From Subdoligranulum sp. (lineage in GTDB: Bacteria > Bacillota > Clostridia > Oscillospirales > Ruminococcaceae): a stretch of DNA of 38,801 nt. Numbering within the stretch: the first letter of the stretch is position 1; each line of letters opens with the position of its first letter. The stretch is from contig JAAVHN010000007.1 of NCBI GenBank assembly GCA_014799685.1, positions 8,034 through 46,834 of the forward strand. Direction: 5' to 3'. A program made the translations under genes and the position numbers. Shown in pieces: positions 7,860 through 15,879 of this stretch. The notes under the pieces were generated by a model, which made no database searches, was not told the origin of the DNA, and saw nothing but the letters and a program-made list of their open reading frames with translations.

Positions 7860-7954
7860 AATCGATCTTCTCCTTCTATTTTTCTTTTTCTGTATCTAAG
7901 GAACCTCTGAATCGCTTCCCGGGCGCATCCTGGCCCGGCCGGTCCGGAAGCCCC

Positions 7955-9139
7955 TCAGTGCAGAAGATATTGCTCCAGCGTTTTTTCGTCCAATTCCACG
8001 CCGAGACCGGCGCCGCCGGAAGGATAAAGGTATCCCTTTTCCCAGCGGGGCATGTGCGGCGCGATCGTGCGGTAAAATCCATCCGCGGTGAGAATGCATT
8101 CCTGGATCAGAAAATTCGGAATGCTCAGAGAAAGCTGTATGGCGGCGCTTGTCAGGATCGGCCCGCCCCACAGATGCGGCGACAGCGTGGCAAAATGCGA
8201 TTGTGCAACCGCAGCCATCCGGTATGCCTGCGTGATCCCGCCGCAGGTGCCAAGATCCGGCTGCAAAACGGCCAGCGCGCCGCATTCCACCGCACACGAC
8301 GCCTCGTATACCGTCATGATCCTCTCTCCTGCGGCAATGGGGATCGACGTCGCCCGCTGAACCCTTGCCATTTCCTCCATATTTCCCGGCGGCACCGGTT
8401 CCTCATAAAACAGCGGATCGTAACACTCCAGATGCTTTGCATAGCGGATGGCTCCGGCTGTTGTCATCTGGCCATGTGTCCCGATCAGGATATCGCAGCT
8501 CTCTCCAACAGCATCCTTCAGCGCATCCAGCACCGCGTGTGTCCGCCGAAAATCCTCACGCTCCAGCGGGTATGGCTTTTGAGGCTGACTGCCCAGGGGA
8601 ATACGGTACTCAAGCGGATCGATCTTCAACGCCGTAAAACCCATCTCCGCCATTTCCAGCGCGCGCTCGCGCACCAGAGCGGGGTCTCCCACCAAATCGG
8701 CATAATTCTTCCCATTTGCGCGCATGTCGTCATAGCTGATATACGAGTATGCACGCAGCCGTTTCCGGTGCGCACCGCCCAGCAGATCGCAGACGGGCCT
8801 TCGCAGCGCCTTACCGCAGATATCCCACATCGCCATTTCGATCGCGCTCAGCACGCTCATCCCCAGCATGTCCGGATGCCCGGCGCAAAATTCATTGTAG
8901 GCGGCCTGCATCAGAGCATCCCGGCCGAAGGGGTCCCGATTGGAAAACCAGCGCTCATAGGCGCACAATGCCAAAGTCCGATAGCTTTTCTCCATTCCGG
9001 CAAATGCAAAATGCGGCATGGATTCTCCCAGTCCATCGATGCCCTCATCTGTGTGAATCCGAACAGTATACCACAGCTTACCGCCCGCGTGCGGCGGCGG
9101 CGTAACGATCAGACGCACATCCATTCCCGTCATTTTCAT
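7955..9139 (-). CDS. Mandelate racemase/muconate lactonizing-type dehydratase (enolase superfamily)
   Basis: A 394-aa enolase-superfamily enzyme of the type that dehydrates acid sugars to 2-keto-3-deoxy acids. N-terminal capping domain to about residue 130, then a (beta/alpha)7-beta barrel. Visible catalytic parts: ALKID on the second strand, YEEPVPP and AAGERI supplying two Glu metal ligands, and SPHLWGG with the usual barrel-end His. The third metal ligand position reads GTHG (220-223), not the Asp-X-His/Asn-Gly of galactonate dehydratases, so the first carboxylate ligand is Gly220 and His222 is the nearest candidate ligand. I recall relatives with a similar IGTHGQ motif, so it is probably a subgroup trait. 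Expected role: acid-sugar dehydration after import by the adjacent ABC transporter. Confidence 0.8.
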   Translation of the reverse strand: MKMTGMDVRLIVTPPPHAGGKLWYTVRIHTDEGIDGLGESMPHFAFAGMEKSYRTLALCAYERWFSNRDPFGRDALMQAAYNEFCAGHPDMLGMSVLSAIEMAMWDICGKALRRPVCDLLGGAHRKRLRAYSYISYDDMRANGKNYADLVGDPALVRERALEMAEMGFTALKIDPLEYRIPLGSQPQKPYPLEREDFRRTHAVLDALKDAVGESCDILIGTHGQMTTAGAIRYAKHLECYDPLFYEEPVPPGNMEEMARVQRATSIPIAAGERIMTVYEASCAVECGALAVLQPDLGTCGGITQAYRMAAVAQSHFATLSPHLWGGPILTSAAIQLSLSIPNFLIQECILTADGFYRTIAPHMPRWEKGYLYPSGGAGLGVELDEKTLEQYLLH

Positions 9140-9164
9140 ACCGCTGTCTTCCTTTCTGCGCCCA

Positions 9165-10007
9165 TTATCCCTTTACCGCTCCGCTGGCAAGACCTTCGAC
9201 AAATTGTTTTTGGATCAGCATAAACACCAATATGATGGGCAAGGTGATCATCGCTGCGGCGGCCATGGTCTGGCCCCAGTCCACTTTAAAAAATGAGGAA
9301 AACTCATTCAGTGCGATCGGCACCGTGCGGCTGGCAAGCGAGCGCGTCAGCACATTTGCAAGCGCAAATTCATTCCATGAGGAAACGAACGCATAAATAC
9401 CGGTCGCGGCCAATGCAGGCCGCAGCAGGGGCAGTAAAATGCGCAGGAGCGTTTGCAGCGTATTGCAGCCGTCCACCATCGCCGCTTCCTCGATCTCCCG
9501 CGGGATCCCCTGGAAATATCCGCGCGCCATCCATGTGACGAGCGGCATGCAGATGATCAAATGCGCCATTGCAAGGCCGAAGCGGGTATCGATCAGCCCC
9601 ATGGTATTTTCCATATAATACATGGGGATCATCAGAACCGTCAGCGGCAGCATCTGGCTGATGAGCATAAACAGCGAGAGCAGCTTGTTGCCGCGGAACC
9701 GAAACCGTGCAAACGCATAGCCCGCACATCCGCCCAGCACCAGTGAGGCCAGCGCCGCCATCAGGCCCGTGAGAAAGCTGTTTAAAAAAGCCGTGGGGAT
9801 CGCGCTCTCGGTGAGCACGGTAATATAATTCTGCATCGTGGGCGCATTTGGAATCCAGTGCGGCGGCTTTGCAAAAATCTCCGCAGACGGCTTAAGCGAG
9901 GTACTGATGATCCACAAAAGCGGCATCAGAACGAGCAGCACCGCGCAAAACAGGATCAGGTATGTTGCAAGATCTGCGAGGACGTGCTTTGCTTTTTTCG
10001 CCTTCAT
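9165..10007 (-). CDS. Carbohydrate ABC transporter permease, MalG type
   Basis: A 280-aa inner-membrane permease with about six transmembrane helices. The cytoplasmic EAA loop, which docks the ATPase, reads EEAAMVDGCN with the typical following LLPLLRP. The protein ends FVEGLASGAVKG, the classic C-terminus of MalG-type (CUT1) permeases. Its partner permease ends 3 bp upstream. No ATPase is encoded in the cluster, so a shared MsmX/UgpC-type ATPase elsewhere in the genome probably energises the system. Confidence 0.92.
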   Translation of the reverse strand: MKAKKAKHVLADLATYLILFCAVLLVLMPLLWIISTSLKPSAEIFAKPPHWIPNAPTMQNYITVLTESAIPTAFLNSFLTGLMAALASLVLGGCAGYAFARFRFRGNKLLSLFMLISQMLPLTVLMIPMYYMENTMGLIDTRFGLAMAHLIICMPLVTWMARGYFQGIPREIEEAAMVDGCNTLQTLLRILLPLLRPALAATGIYAFVSSWNEFALANVLTRSLASRTVPIALNEFSSFFKVDWGQTMAAAAMITLPIILVFMLIQKQFVEGLASGAVKG

Positions 10008-10010
10008 ATC

Positions 10011-10880
10011 TCAGTCCTCCTTGATGACAAATTTTACATACAGTCCCGCAAATACCATCGTGATCGCCAGCTGCATCACCGCGCTGGCGGACGCCGAATT
10101 GATGTTCAGCACCTTGAACTGATTGTATACCAAAAGGGAAAGCGTGGTGGTGTTGTATCCGCCGGATGTCATGATCCAGATCAGCGAAAACTCATTGATG
10201 GCCCATACCAGCACCATCAGGATACAGATAAAGCTGATATCCTTGAGCAGGGGCAGCGTAATGTGGACAATTTTTTGCCACCATGTTGCACCGTCCAGAT
10301 CCGCGCTCTCATACAGATCCGCCGGCAGCTGCTGCAATCCCGCCGTCATCATCAGCATGATGTATGGTGCGCAGGCCCATACCTGGACAATGATGACGGA
10401 GAGCATCGCGTATTTGGCGCTGGTAAGCCACGGGATATCCTCCGCGATCAGCCCGGCGGAGCGCAGCATATGGTTGACGATGCCGCCGTCTGTGGTAAAC
10501 AGCCATTTCCATGCCGTCGCTTTCACAACGCCCGGAATGATCCATGCAATAAAAATCATGCCGCGCCACATTCCGCTGAGACGGATCGATTTGCGGTGGA
10601 TGAGCAAGGCAAGCGCAAACCCGATCAGGAACGAAAACACGACTGTAGCCAGTGTCCATTCCAGCGTATTGACGATCGCCTTGGGGAACTGAGGATTTTT
10701 AAACAGTTTTACGTAATTATCCAGCCCGGCAAAACTTCCCGCCCCAACAGCGTTATCGCTGAAGCTCATGGAAATAATGTAGCCCAGCGGATACAGGATC
10801 AGCAGCGCCGTCACCAGAACTCCTGGCAGCAAAAACGGAATGGCGCGTTTTTCATCCCTTGTAAGGAGACTCTTTTTCAT
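10011..10880 (-). CDS. Carbohydrate ABC transporter permease, MalF type
   Basis: A 289-aa inner-membrane permease, the heterodimer partner of the MalG-type protein directly downstream. The start ATG at 10880 (MKKSLLTRDEK) is chosen because GAAAGGAA stands 8 nt before it; the longer open frame to 11036 would include the stem-loop at 11001-11032. The EAA-like loop reads LYESADLDGATWWQK with ITLPLLK after it. About six membrane helices are apparent. It is separated from the binding-protein gene by a 185-nt gap containing a strong hairpin. Confidence 0.9.
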   Translation of the reverse strand: MKKSLLTRDEKRAIPFLLPGVLVTALLILYPLGYIISMSFSDNAVGAGSFAGLDNYVKLFKNPQFPKAIVNTLEWTLATVVFSFLIGFALALLIHRKSIRLSGMWRGMIFIAWIIPGVVKATAWKWLFTTDGGIVNHMLRSAGLIAEDIPWLTSAKYAMLSVIIVQVWACAPYIMLMMTAGLQQLPADLYESADLDGATWWQKIVHITLPLLKDISFICILMVLVWAINEFSLIWIMTSGGYNTTTLSLLVYNQFKVLNINSASASAVMQLAITMVFAGLYVKFVIKED

Positions 10881-11000
10881 TTGCGTGGTTCCTTTCGATA
10901 ATTCCATACTGGGAAAACACACTGGCATTTGCCGCCCCCGAATATCGTGATGCATCCCCTTCCCCGGGCGGGCGGCACACCCGGAGCCATGCGGTACAAG

Positions 11001-11032
11001 CCGAAGGCCCCGGCCAAAACCGGGGCCTTCGG
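11001..11032 (-). repeat. Strong intergenic stem-loop after the binding-protein gene
   Basis: A perfect 13-bp stem (CCGAAGGCCCCGG, 11001-11013, with its complement at 11020-11032) encloses a 6-nt loop. There is no T-run on either side, so it is not a canonical terminator. It begins 34 nt past the binding-protein stop and lies about 120 nt before the permease start. Such a structure can protect the upstream mRNA from 3'-end decay and raise binding protein over permease. Confidence 0.75.
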
Positions 11033-11065
11033 TCAAACGGTGTCTGTTCTCAGCAGCGTTCCTCT

Positions 11066-12355
11066 TTAAGAGGCAAGGAGTGCATTGATATCCGCAGTCA
11101 TACCCTCGCAGGCATCCTCCACAGAACGGTCACCGGAAACAGCGCTCTGAATATATTCATAGATAATGGGTTCGATCTCCGCCCAGCGGGTATAAGCCGG
11201 CTCGGGGCGGGAATTTTCGAGCTGATCCGCAAAGGGCTTCAGCACGTCCGTCGCAAAGCTCTCGTTCTGAATGGAGGTCTTGCTGGCCGGGAAGGTCTGC
11301 GTCAGGCGCGCCTGGTTCTCGGGCCGGGAAATGAACGCCAGCAGCCGCGCGGCAGCCTCCTTATTGGCTTCATCGCAATTTTTCGGCATGGAAACACACC
11401 AGCCGTTTGCCGTTGTGCAGCCCATTCCTCCAATACCGGGGATTACTGCCGTGGCATAATTCAGATCGGGATGATCCGCATCCAGCGTCGCTGCGTCAAA
11501 TGGCCCGGTAATATTGAACGCGATCTCGCCGGCGCCAAAGGCCTCGCGCATTGTGGTATTATCAAGCTCCGGGCTGCTGGGAGAAGCATAGCCATTCTGA
11601 ATGGAATTCACAATGTTGCCAAGGGCCTGTTTTGCGGCATCCGAATCCAGAAGGCAGGTTGTTTCATCCTCGCTCAGCACACTGCCGCCAAAGGTATAAA
11701 GCTGCTGCACAAGACGCGTTGCCGCGTTGGCCTGATTGCCCAAGGGCCATGCAAAGCCGTATTTCCCGTCCGCCTTCATCTTTTCGCACATCGCAAGCAT
11801 ATCGTCCCATGTCTCGGGGAATGCATCATACCCATAGGCGGCAAGAGCATCTACATTATAATAGATCCCGGAACCGTCGTAGCGGAACGGCATGCCGTAT
11901 ACCTCGCCATCCACCGAGGTGATATCCAGCGCAGCCTCGATGAAATCGTCAAAATCGATGCCCGCGGCTGTCTCGTGATCCCGCAGCGGCTCCAGCAGCC
12001 CCTTGCGAGCGAACGGCGCAACGTCTGTCAGCAAAATGGTGACGACCTCCGGCGCGCCGTTCGTGCTGATTGCTGTTGTAATCTTATCCTTGTAGGTGTC
12101 CCAGTCGGTGATGACAAGCTCCACCTTGATGTCGCTGTTTTCAGCCTCAAATTCCGTTACGAATTCGCGGCTCACCGCTTCATCCCAGTTGGGCGTCCAC
12201 CATTCGATCGTCGTCACACCGCCTGCCGGTGCGTCGTTTCCAACGCTGCCGGCGGGAGCCGTGCCTGCCGAGCTCGTATTGTTCCCACATCCGGCCAGAC
12301 AGACCACAAGGGTCAGTGCCAGCAGGGCCGCGATCAGTCGTGATGCTTTTTTCAT
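11066..12355 (-). CDS. Carbohydrate ABC transporter substrate-binding lipoprotein
   Basis: A 429-aa extracellular family-1 solute-binding protein anchored to the outer face of the membrane by lipidation. A Lys-rich start and hydrophobic stretch lead to the lipobox LAGC with Cys23, followed by a Ser/Gly/Pro-rich linker. The mature part shows the usual pattern (EWWTPNWDEAVSREF, and VYGMPFRYDGSGIYYN). The ATG at 12355 is chosen because AGGAGG precedes it and it gives the signal peptide; 23 extra codons upstream do not. It feeds the two permeases downstream. The likely ligand is an oligosaccharide or glycoside that the GH2 enzyme then cuts. Confidence 0.92.
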   Translation of the reverse strand: MKKASRLIAALLALTLVVCLAGCGNNTSSAGTAPAGSVGNDAPAGGVTTIEWWTPNWDEAVSREFVTEFEAENSDIKVELVITDWDTYKDKITTAISTNGAPEVVTILLTDVAPFARKGLLEPLRDHETAAGIDFDDFIEAALDITSVDGEVYGMPFRYDGSGIYYNVDALAAYGYDAFPETWDDMLAMCEKMKADGKYGFAWPLGNQANAATRLVQQLYTFGGSVLSEDETTCLLDSDAAKQALGNIVNSIQNGYASPSSPELDNTTMREAFGAGEIAFNITGPFDAATLDADHPDLNYATAVIPGIGGMGCTTANGWCVSMPKNCDEANKEAAARLLAFISRPENQARLTQTFPASKTSIQNESFATDVLKPFADQLENSRPEPAYTRWAEIEPIIYEYIQSAVSGDRSVEDACEGMTADINALLAS

Positions 12356-12427
12356 GTTTCTGTCCTCCTGTTTTGTTTTATTATCATTCAGCCGCAGCGG
12401 TGGCTCCTGCACCGTCTCCGGCAAGAA

Positions 12428-13684
12428 TTACGTGTAAAGCGGCAGTGTTCCGTCCAGATACCTTTGCAGCAATACGACAAGCTGCATCAGGCAGCGCGGA
12501 ACATGATACGGCCCCTTCAGCTCGAAGCCCTTGCGGTCCGCACGTATGGAGCCGTCCCGGCGCAGCACACTGTACCATTCCCCGTAAACGGGATCGCGCA
12601 TCGCATGCTCCACATAATCCGCCATCTGTAAAAAGAAAGTAAAAAAGTGCTCGTTTTCCCCATACAGTGCGGCAGCGGCCAATGCATACAGGCCCTCTGC
12701 CTGGACCCACCAGATCTTATCATTCCATGCCGCGGGGATATCTATGTATGAACTGACCAGAAAAGGCTGCTGCGGCACGGTATGTTCTACATCCACATGC
12801 TGATAAAAACCGCCGTACTCTGTGTCGTAGGTACGTGCCAGCACCCAATCCATCACCGTACAGGCCCGACGGTAGTATTCCGGCCGGCCGCACAATTCCC
12901 CCGCATGGATGGAAAACCAAAGAGACTCCATTGTATGCCCGGCATCCACGAGCCGGCCCTCACCGTGCAGCACGGGCTCTCCCCCCGCGCCGACGTATTC
13001 GAACGGGGCCTGCATCTCATCGTTTGCAAAAACATGGAGCGAACGGTGGACACATACGTCGAGCACTTCTCTGTAAACGTTTTCAAAAAGCTTACAGCTT
13101 TCCAGCGCGACAATGAGCGTCATAAAATTGATGGCGTGCTTCTGCATGCCTTCCGGCACGCCCTCCATGCGCTGGATAACCGGATCGGCCACATCGCGCA
13201 GCAGCTGGTCGGTGATCCCCCGTGCAAGAGCCACCTCCTGCTCGTCTCCCTGCAGTCCCGCGGCAAGAATATATTCATATATTCCCTTGGCAAGAAAATG
13301 ATCGGTAAATACAGAGGTAAACCCATTGATCACCTTGCCGTCCCGGCTCATCATCTGGTTATACCGTCCCCCGCCTGCGCAAAAGGACGTATCCATCCAA
13401 CGCCTGCCCACCTGCGCGATTTCCAGCCAGCGGCCGTTTTTCTCTATCGTGTTGTAAAGCGCAGAAAACATATATAAATTGCGTCCTGCAAACCAGCCCG
13501 GCTTGCATCCGCTTTGCAGCACTCCCTGTCTGTCGAAGCAATTCAGGTAGCCGCCATAAACCTCATCGACTACACGCTTCTCCCAAAACGGGATCACATC
13601 ATCCAACAATTCGCGCCGGCAGCGCGCCAGTAAATTGCGCAGCTCTGCTTCATGCCGCCGAAAAAAAGCGCTTCTTTGCTGCAT
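12428..13684 (-). CDS. N-acylglucosamine 2-epimerase (AGE) family protein
   Basis: A 418-aa (alpha/alpha)6-barrel protein. Family members interconvert C2 epimers such as ManNAc/GlcNAc, mannose/glucose-type or beta-mannosyl/glucosyl disaccharides in the cytoplasm. The key barrel residues are visible: Arg in WFAGRNLYMFSALYN near 60, His250 in DAGHTMES, Glu in WWVQAEGLYAL, and His394 in KGPYHVPR. Length and order match the family. AGGAGG stands 6 nt before the ATG. It is the first gene of the nine-gene transport and catabolic run, and a perfect 14-bp palindromic operator lies 30 nt upstream, so it is probably controlled by the LacI-type regulator at 15880-16908. Beside a beta-mannosidase-like enzyme, a mannose or ManNAc substrate is plausible but not shown. 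Confidence 0.85.
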   Translation of the reverse strand: MQQRSAFFRRHEAELRNLLARCRRELLDDVIPFWEKRVVDEVYGGYLNCFDRQGVLQSGCKPGWFAGRNLYMFSALYNTIEKNGRWLEIAQVGRRWMDTSFCAGGGRYNQMMSRDGKVINGFTSVFTDHFLAKGIYEYILAAGLQGDEQEVALARGITDQLLRDVADPVIQRMEGVPEGMQKHAINFMTLIVALESCKLFENVYREVLDVCVHRSLHVFANDEMQAPFEYVGAGGEPVLHGEGRLVDAGHTMESLWFSIHAGELCGRPEYYRRACTVMDWVLARTYDTEYGGFYQHVDVEHTVPQQPFLVSSYIDIPAAWNDKIWWVQAEGLYALAAAALYGENEHFFTFFLQMADYVEHAMRDPVYGEWYSVLRRDGSIRADRKGFELKGPYHVPRCLMQLVVLLQRYLDGTLPLYT

Positions 13685-13713
13685 GGGTCTCCTCCTTTTT
13701 CCTAAAACGTTTC

Positions 13714-13732
13714 TGAAAACGTTTTCATTTTA
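13714..13732 (-). promoter_or_regulatory. LacI-type operator overlapping the -10 of the AGE operon
   Basis: TGAAAACGTTTTCA (13714-13727) is a perfect 14-bp palindrome with a central CG, the hallmark of LacI/CcpA-family operators. On the minus strand a TAAAAT -10 (13727-13732) abuts and overlaps it; the -35 is weak. Near-identical sites precede the LacI gene at 16953 and 17084. It also fits a CcpA cre site, so local and global control cannot be separated. Confidence 0.8.
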
Positions 13733-13819
13733 GCCAAAAATGATCCTTCCTCTGTTGTAAAAAATTTTAAATGGGCCGGTCCTGCAGCGCACCGCGCACA
13801 CTGCCACCTTGTCAAGGGC

Positions 13820-14944
13820 TCACGGCCTTGTCTCCGGCCCCGCTGTCAGGACGGAGACAAGGCAATGCTCCACCTGTACCGCCTCTTCTGCGCTGAGATT
13901 CAGCGGGCTGATATAAATTGCGTTTTTTTCCGGTTCAATGCCAATATAGATATGCGCTTTTCGCATTGCATCGCGCACTGCTTTGGCATCGATCCCCTGT
14001 TTCAAATAGGCAAAAAGCCTCGGATAGGTCTGGCCCACCGGACCAAATGGTACGATCTCTGTGCGCGCTACAGCATCCAGCGGCTCCAATGCGCGCGCGA
14101 TCGTCTCGTTCATCTGGCGCAGCTGCGCTGTATGGGCCGTCTGGTCTGTCTGCAGATACAGCTTGATCGCGGTATAAAGCCCCGCCATGGCCTCCCTGGA
14201 TATTTTGCCGGAACGGCACACGCCGTGTGCCGGTGCGCCAAAGCGGATACAGTCCTCGATCAGATCGGCCCGTCCCAGAATCAATCCGCTGTCCTGTGGG
14301 CCGCAGAGCGTTTTACCGCCGCTGAAAATCACCAGATCCGCCCCCATCTGTGTAAAGCGCCACAAATTATCCACGGGGGGAAGCTGTGCCGCCGCGTCTA
14401 CCACAACGGGAACACCCCGTCCATGTGCGATGCGGATCACTTCCTCAAGCGGAAGAGACGCGCGCGCATATAACGCGGAGGCAAAGTAAAACACTGCCGC
14501 CGTATTCTCGTTCAGCGCACCCTCCAATTCATATACAGGCGTTTCATCTGCATCGCCGACCTCCACCACACGCGCACCCGATGCCGCTATGGCCTTGTCG
14601 TAAGCGTTGTGCTGACAGTGCAGCGTCACGATCTCCCCGGCCGTACCGCGGACAATTTCCGGAAGGCGGGAAAAGCGCCACATACTGCCCCTTGCCATAC
14701 AAACGGCCGCCGCGGTGAGCATGCCTGCAGAAGCACCGTTGCACAAAAATGCCGCCTCATTATGCGTCATCTGCGCAATACGCTGCCCCAATGTGCGCTG
14801 CAGCTCCTCCATATCTACAAAGTGCCGGGCCGCCTGCGCCATTGCCTCCAGCGTCTGCGGAGCCATACGGCTTCCCCCATAGACGGTATACGTATCATGC
14901 GCATTGATATACGGGGCGATCCCCACTTCCTCATAAAAATCCAT
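13820..14944 (-). CDS. SelA-like PLP enzyme, DgaE-family ammonia-lyase candidate
   Basis: A 374-aa fold-type I PLP enzyme of the SelA-like/DgaE family. DgaE itself eliminates ammonia from D-glucosaminate-6-phosphate to give 2-keto-3-deoxygluconate-6-phosphate. The Schiff-base lysine is Lys211 in FSGGKTLCGPQDSG; VVVDAAAQLPP upstream supplies the PLP-nitrogen Asp; the N-terminus INAHDTYTVYGGSRM matches the family opening. The start at 14944 has GGGAGG just before it and fits the family. An ATG 25 codons upstream (15019), with a weaker GGGAGAG, is the alternative. A 12-bp inverted repeat lies at the very end of the gene. The tandem RidA proteins and amidohydrolase in the next operon are the natural companions of an enzyme that releases enamine/imine. 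The substrate is unknown. Confidence 0.75.
   Translation of the reverse strand: MDFYEEVGIAPYINAHDTYTVYGGSRMAPQTLEAMAQAARHFVDMEELQRTLGQRIAQMTHNEAAFLCNGASAGMLTAAAVCMARGSMWRFSRLPEIVRGTAGEIVTLHCQHNAYDKAIAASGARVVEVGDADETPVYELEGALNENTAAVFYFASALYARASLPLEEVIRIAHGRGVPVVVDAAAQLPPVDNLWRFTQMGADLVIFSGGKTLCGPQDSGLILGRADLIEDCIRFGAPAHGVCRSGKISREAMAGLYTAIKLYLQTDQTAHTAQLRQMNETIARALEPLDAVARTEIVPFGPVGQTYPRLFAYLKQGIDAKAVRDAMRKAHIYIGIEPEKNAIYISPLNLSAEEAVQVEHCLVSVLTAGPETRP
13825..13863 (-). repeat. 12-bp inverted repeat at the 3' end of the PLP-enzyme gene
   Basis: GCCTTGTCTCCG (13825-13836) pairs perfectly with CGGAGACAAGGC (13852-13863) around a 15-nt loop, inside the last 14 codons. No T-run follows on the minus strand. 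It may mark the 3' boundary of the regulator/SDR/PLP-enzyme transcript. Confidence 0.55.
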
Positions 14945-15043
14945 TTCCGTTCCTCCCTCGGCACAGACACTGTCCGCACAAGCGCCGCCCGCGCCGGGCG
15001 CCATCAATTTTGCATCCATGCCGTCTCTCCCGCCTGCGCTTCG

Positions 15044-15835
15044 TCAGGGATGCGCCTTTATGCTTGCCCCGCCGTCTACCAGAATGGTCTGTCCCGTAAT
15101 GTAGCACGACATATCGCTGGCCAGGAACAGCGCGGCGTTGGCGACATCCTCCATTGTTCCGGGTTCAAGGGGCTGCATGCCAACCAGTAATTTCATAAAC
15201 GCATCGCGCGCCTCGCCCTCGGGATATCCTTCAATCTCATCCTGTACCGCATCGCTGAGGATCAATCCCGGACAGATGGTGTTGACGCGGATCCCCTTTC
15301 CGGCATAGTCCAGCGCCATTGCCCTGGCCGAGGCGTTGACTGCGCCCTTGGTGCCGGCGTACATCACGTATCCGGGCATGCTCATCACACTGTGGATAGA
15401 TGAAATGTTGATGATATTTCCATAGCCGCGTTCCAGCATGCCCGGCACAAATTTTTTCATACAGCGCAGCCCGCTTTTATAATTTGTCTCGAAGAGGCGC
15501 GCCAATACATCCTCGTCGTATTCATGCGCCGTCACATGCTGATTGATGCCTACGGAATTCACAAGAATATCCACACCGCCCCAGACTTCGAGCAAAACGT
15601 CGCACGCGTGCTCTGTCTGTGCACGATCGGAAAGATCGCACAGGATCCCGCGGCTGTTTGAACGGATCCCTTGCAGCTCCTGCTCTGTTTGCGCAAGACA
15701 CGGCGCATTGCGCCCGCCTACCGCGACATCCGCACCCTGCCGTGCGAACAGCAGCGCGATCGCCTTGCCGATGCCGCGTGCACCGGTCGTGACAAATACC
15801 CTTTTCCCTGTCAGCAAATGATTGTAATCCAGCAT
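15044..15835 (-). CDS. Short-chain dehydrogenase/reductase (SDR)
   Basis: A 263-aa classical SDR, a cytoplasmic NAD(P)-dependent alcohol/sugar oxidoreductase. The cofactor motif is TGARGIG (17-23), followed by NSVG (Asn93, in place of NNAG), catalytic Ser146 (ISSIHS), Tyr159 and Lys163 (YAGTK), and the CPG segment. The C-terminus ITGQTILVDGGASI is typical. ATG at 15835 is preceded by GGAAAGGGA. It lies between the LacI regulator and the PLP enzyme in one short operon. Role by context: oxidation of a sugar or a 2-keto/hydroxy sugar acid. The specific substrate is not readable. Confidence 0.88.
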   Translation of the reverse strand: MLDYNHLLTGKRVFVTTGARGIGKAIALLFARQGADVAVGGRNAPCLAQTEQELQGIRSNSRGILCDLSDRAQTEHACDVLLEVWGGVDILVNSVGINQHVTAHEYDEDVLARLFETNYKSGLRCMKKFVPGMLERGYGNIINISSIHSVMSMPGYVMYAGTKGAVNASARAMALDYAGKGIRVNTICPGLILSDAVQDEIEGYPEGEARDAFMKLLVGMQPLEPGTMEDVANAALFLASDMSCYITGQTILVDGGASIKAHP

Positions 15836-15879
15836 TTTTGTTTCCCTTTCCAAAACTGTTTCCCCCCGGCGTTATTTCC

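Noticed and set aside
11001-11032. Rho-independent terminator of the binding-protein gene
   Set aside because: There is no T-run on either side of the stem, and the permeases downstream lack another visible promoter.
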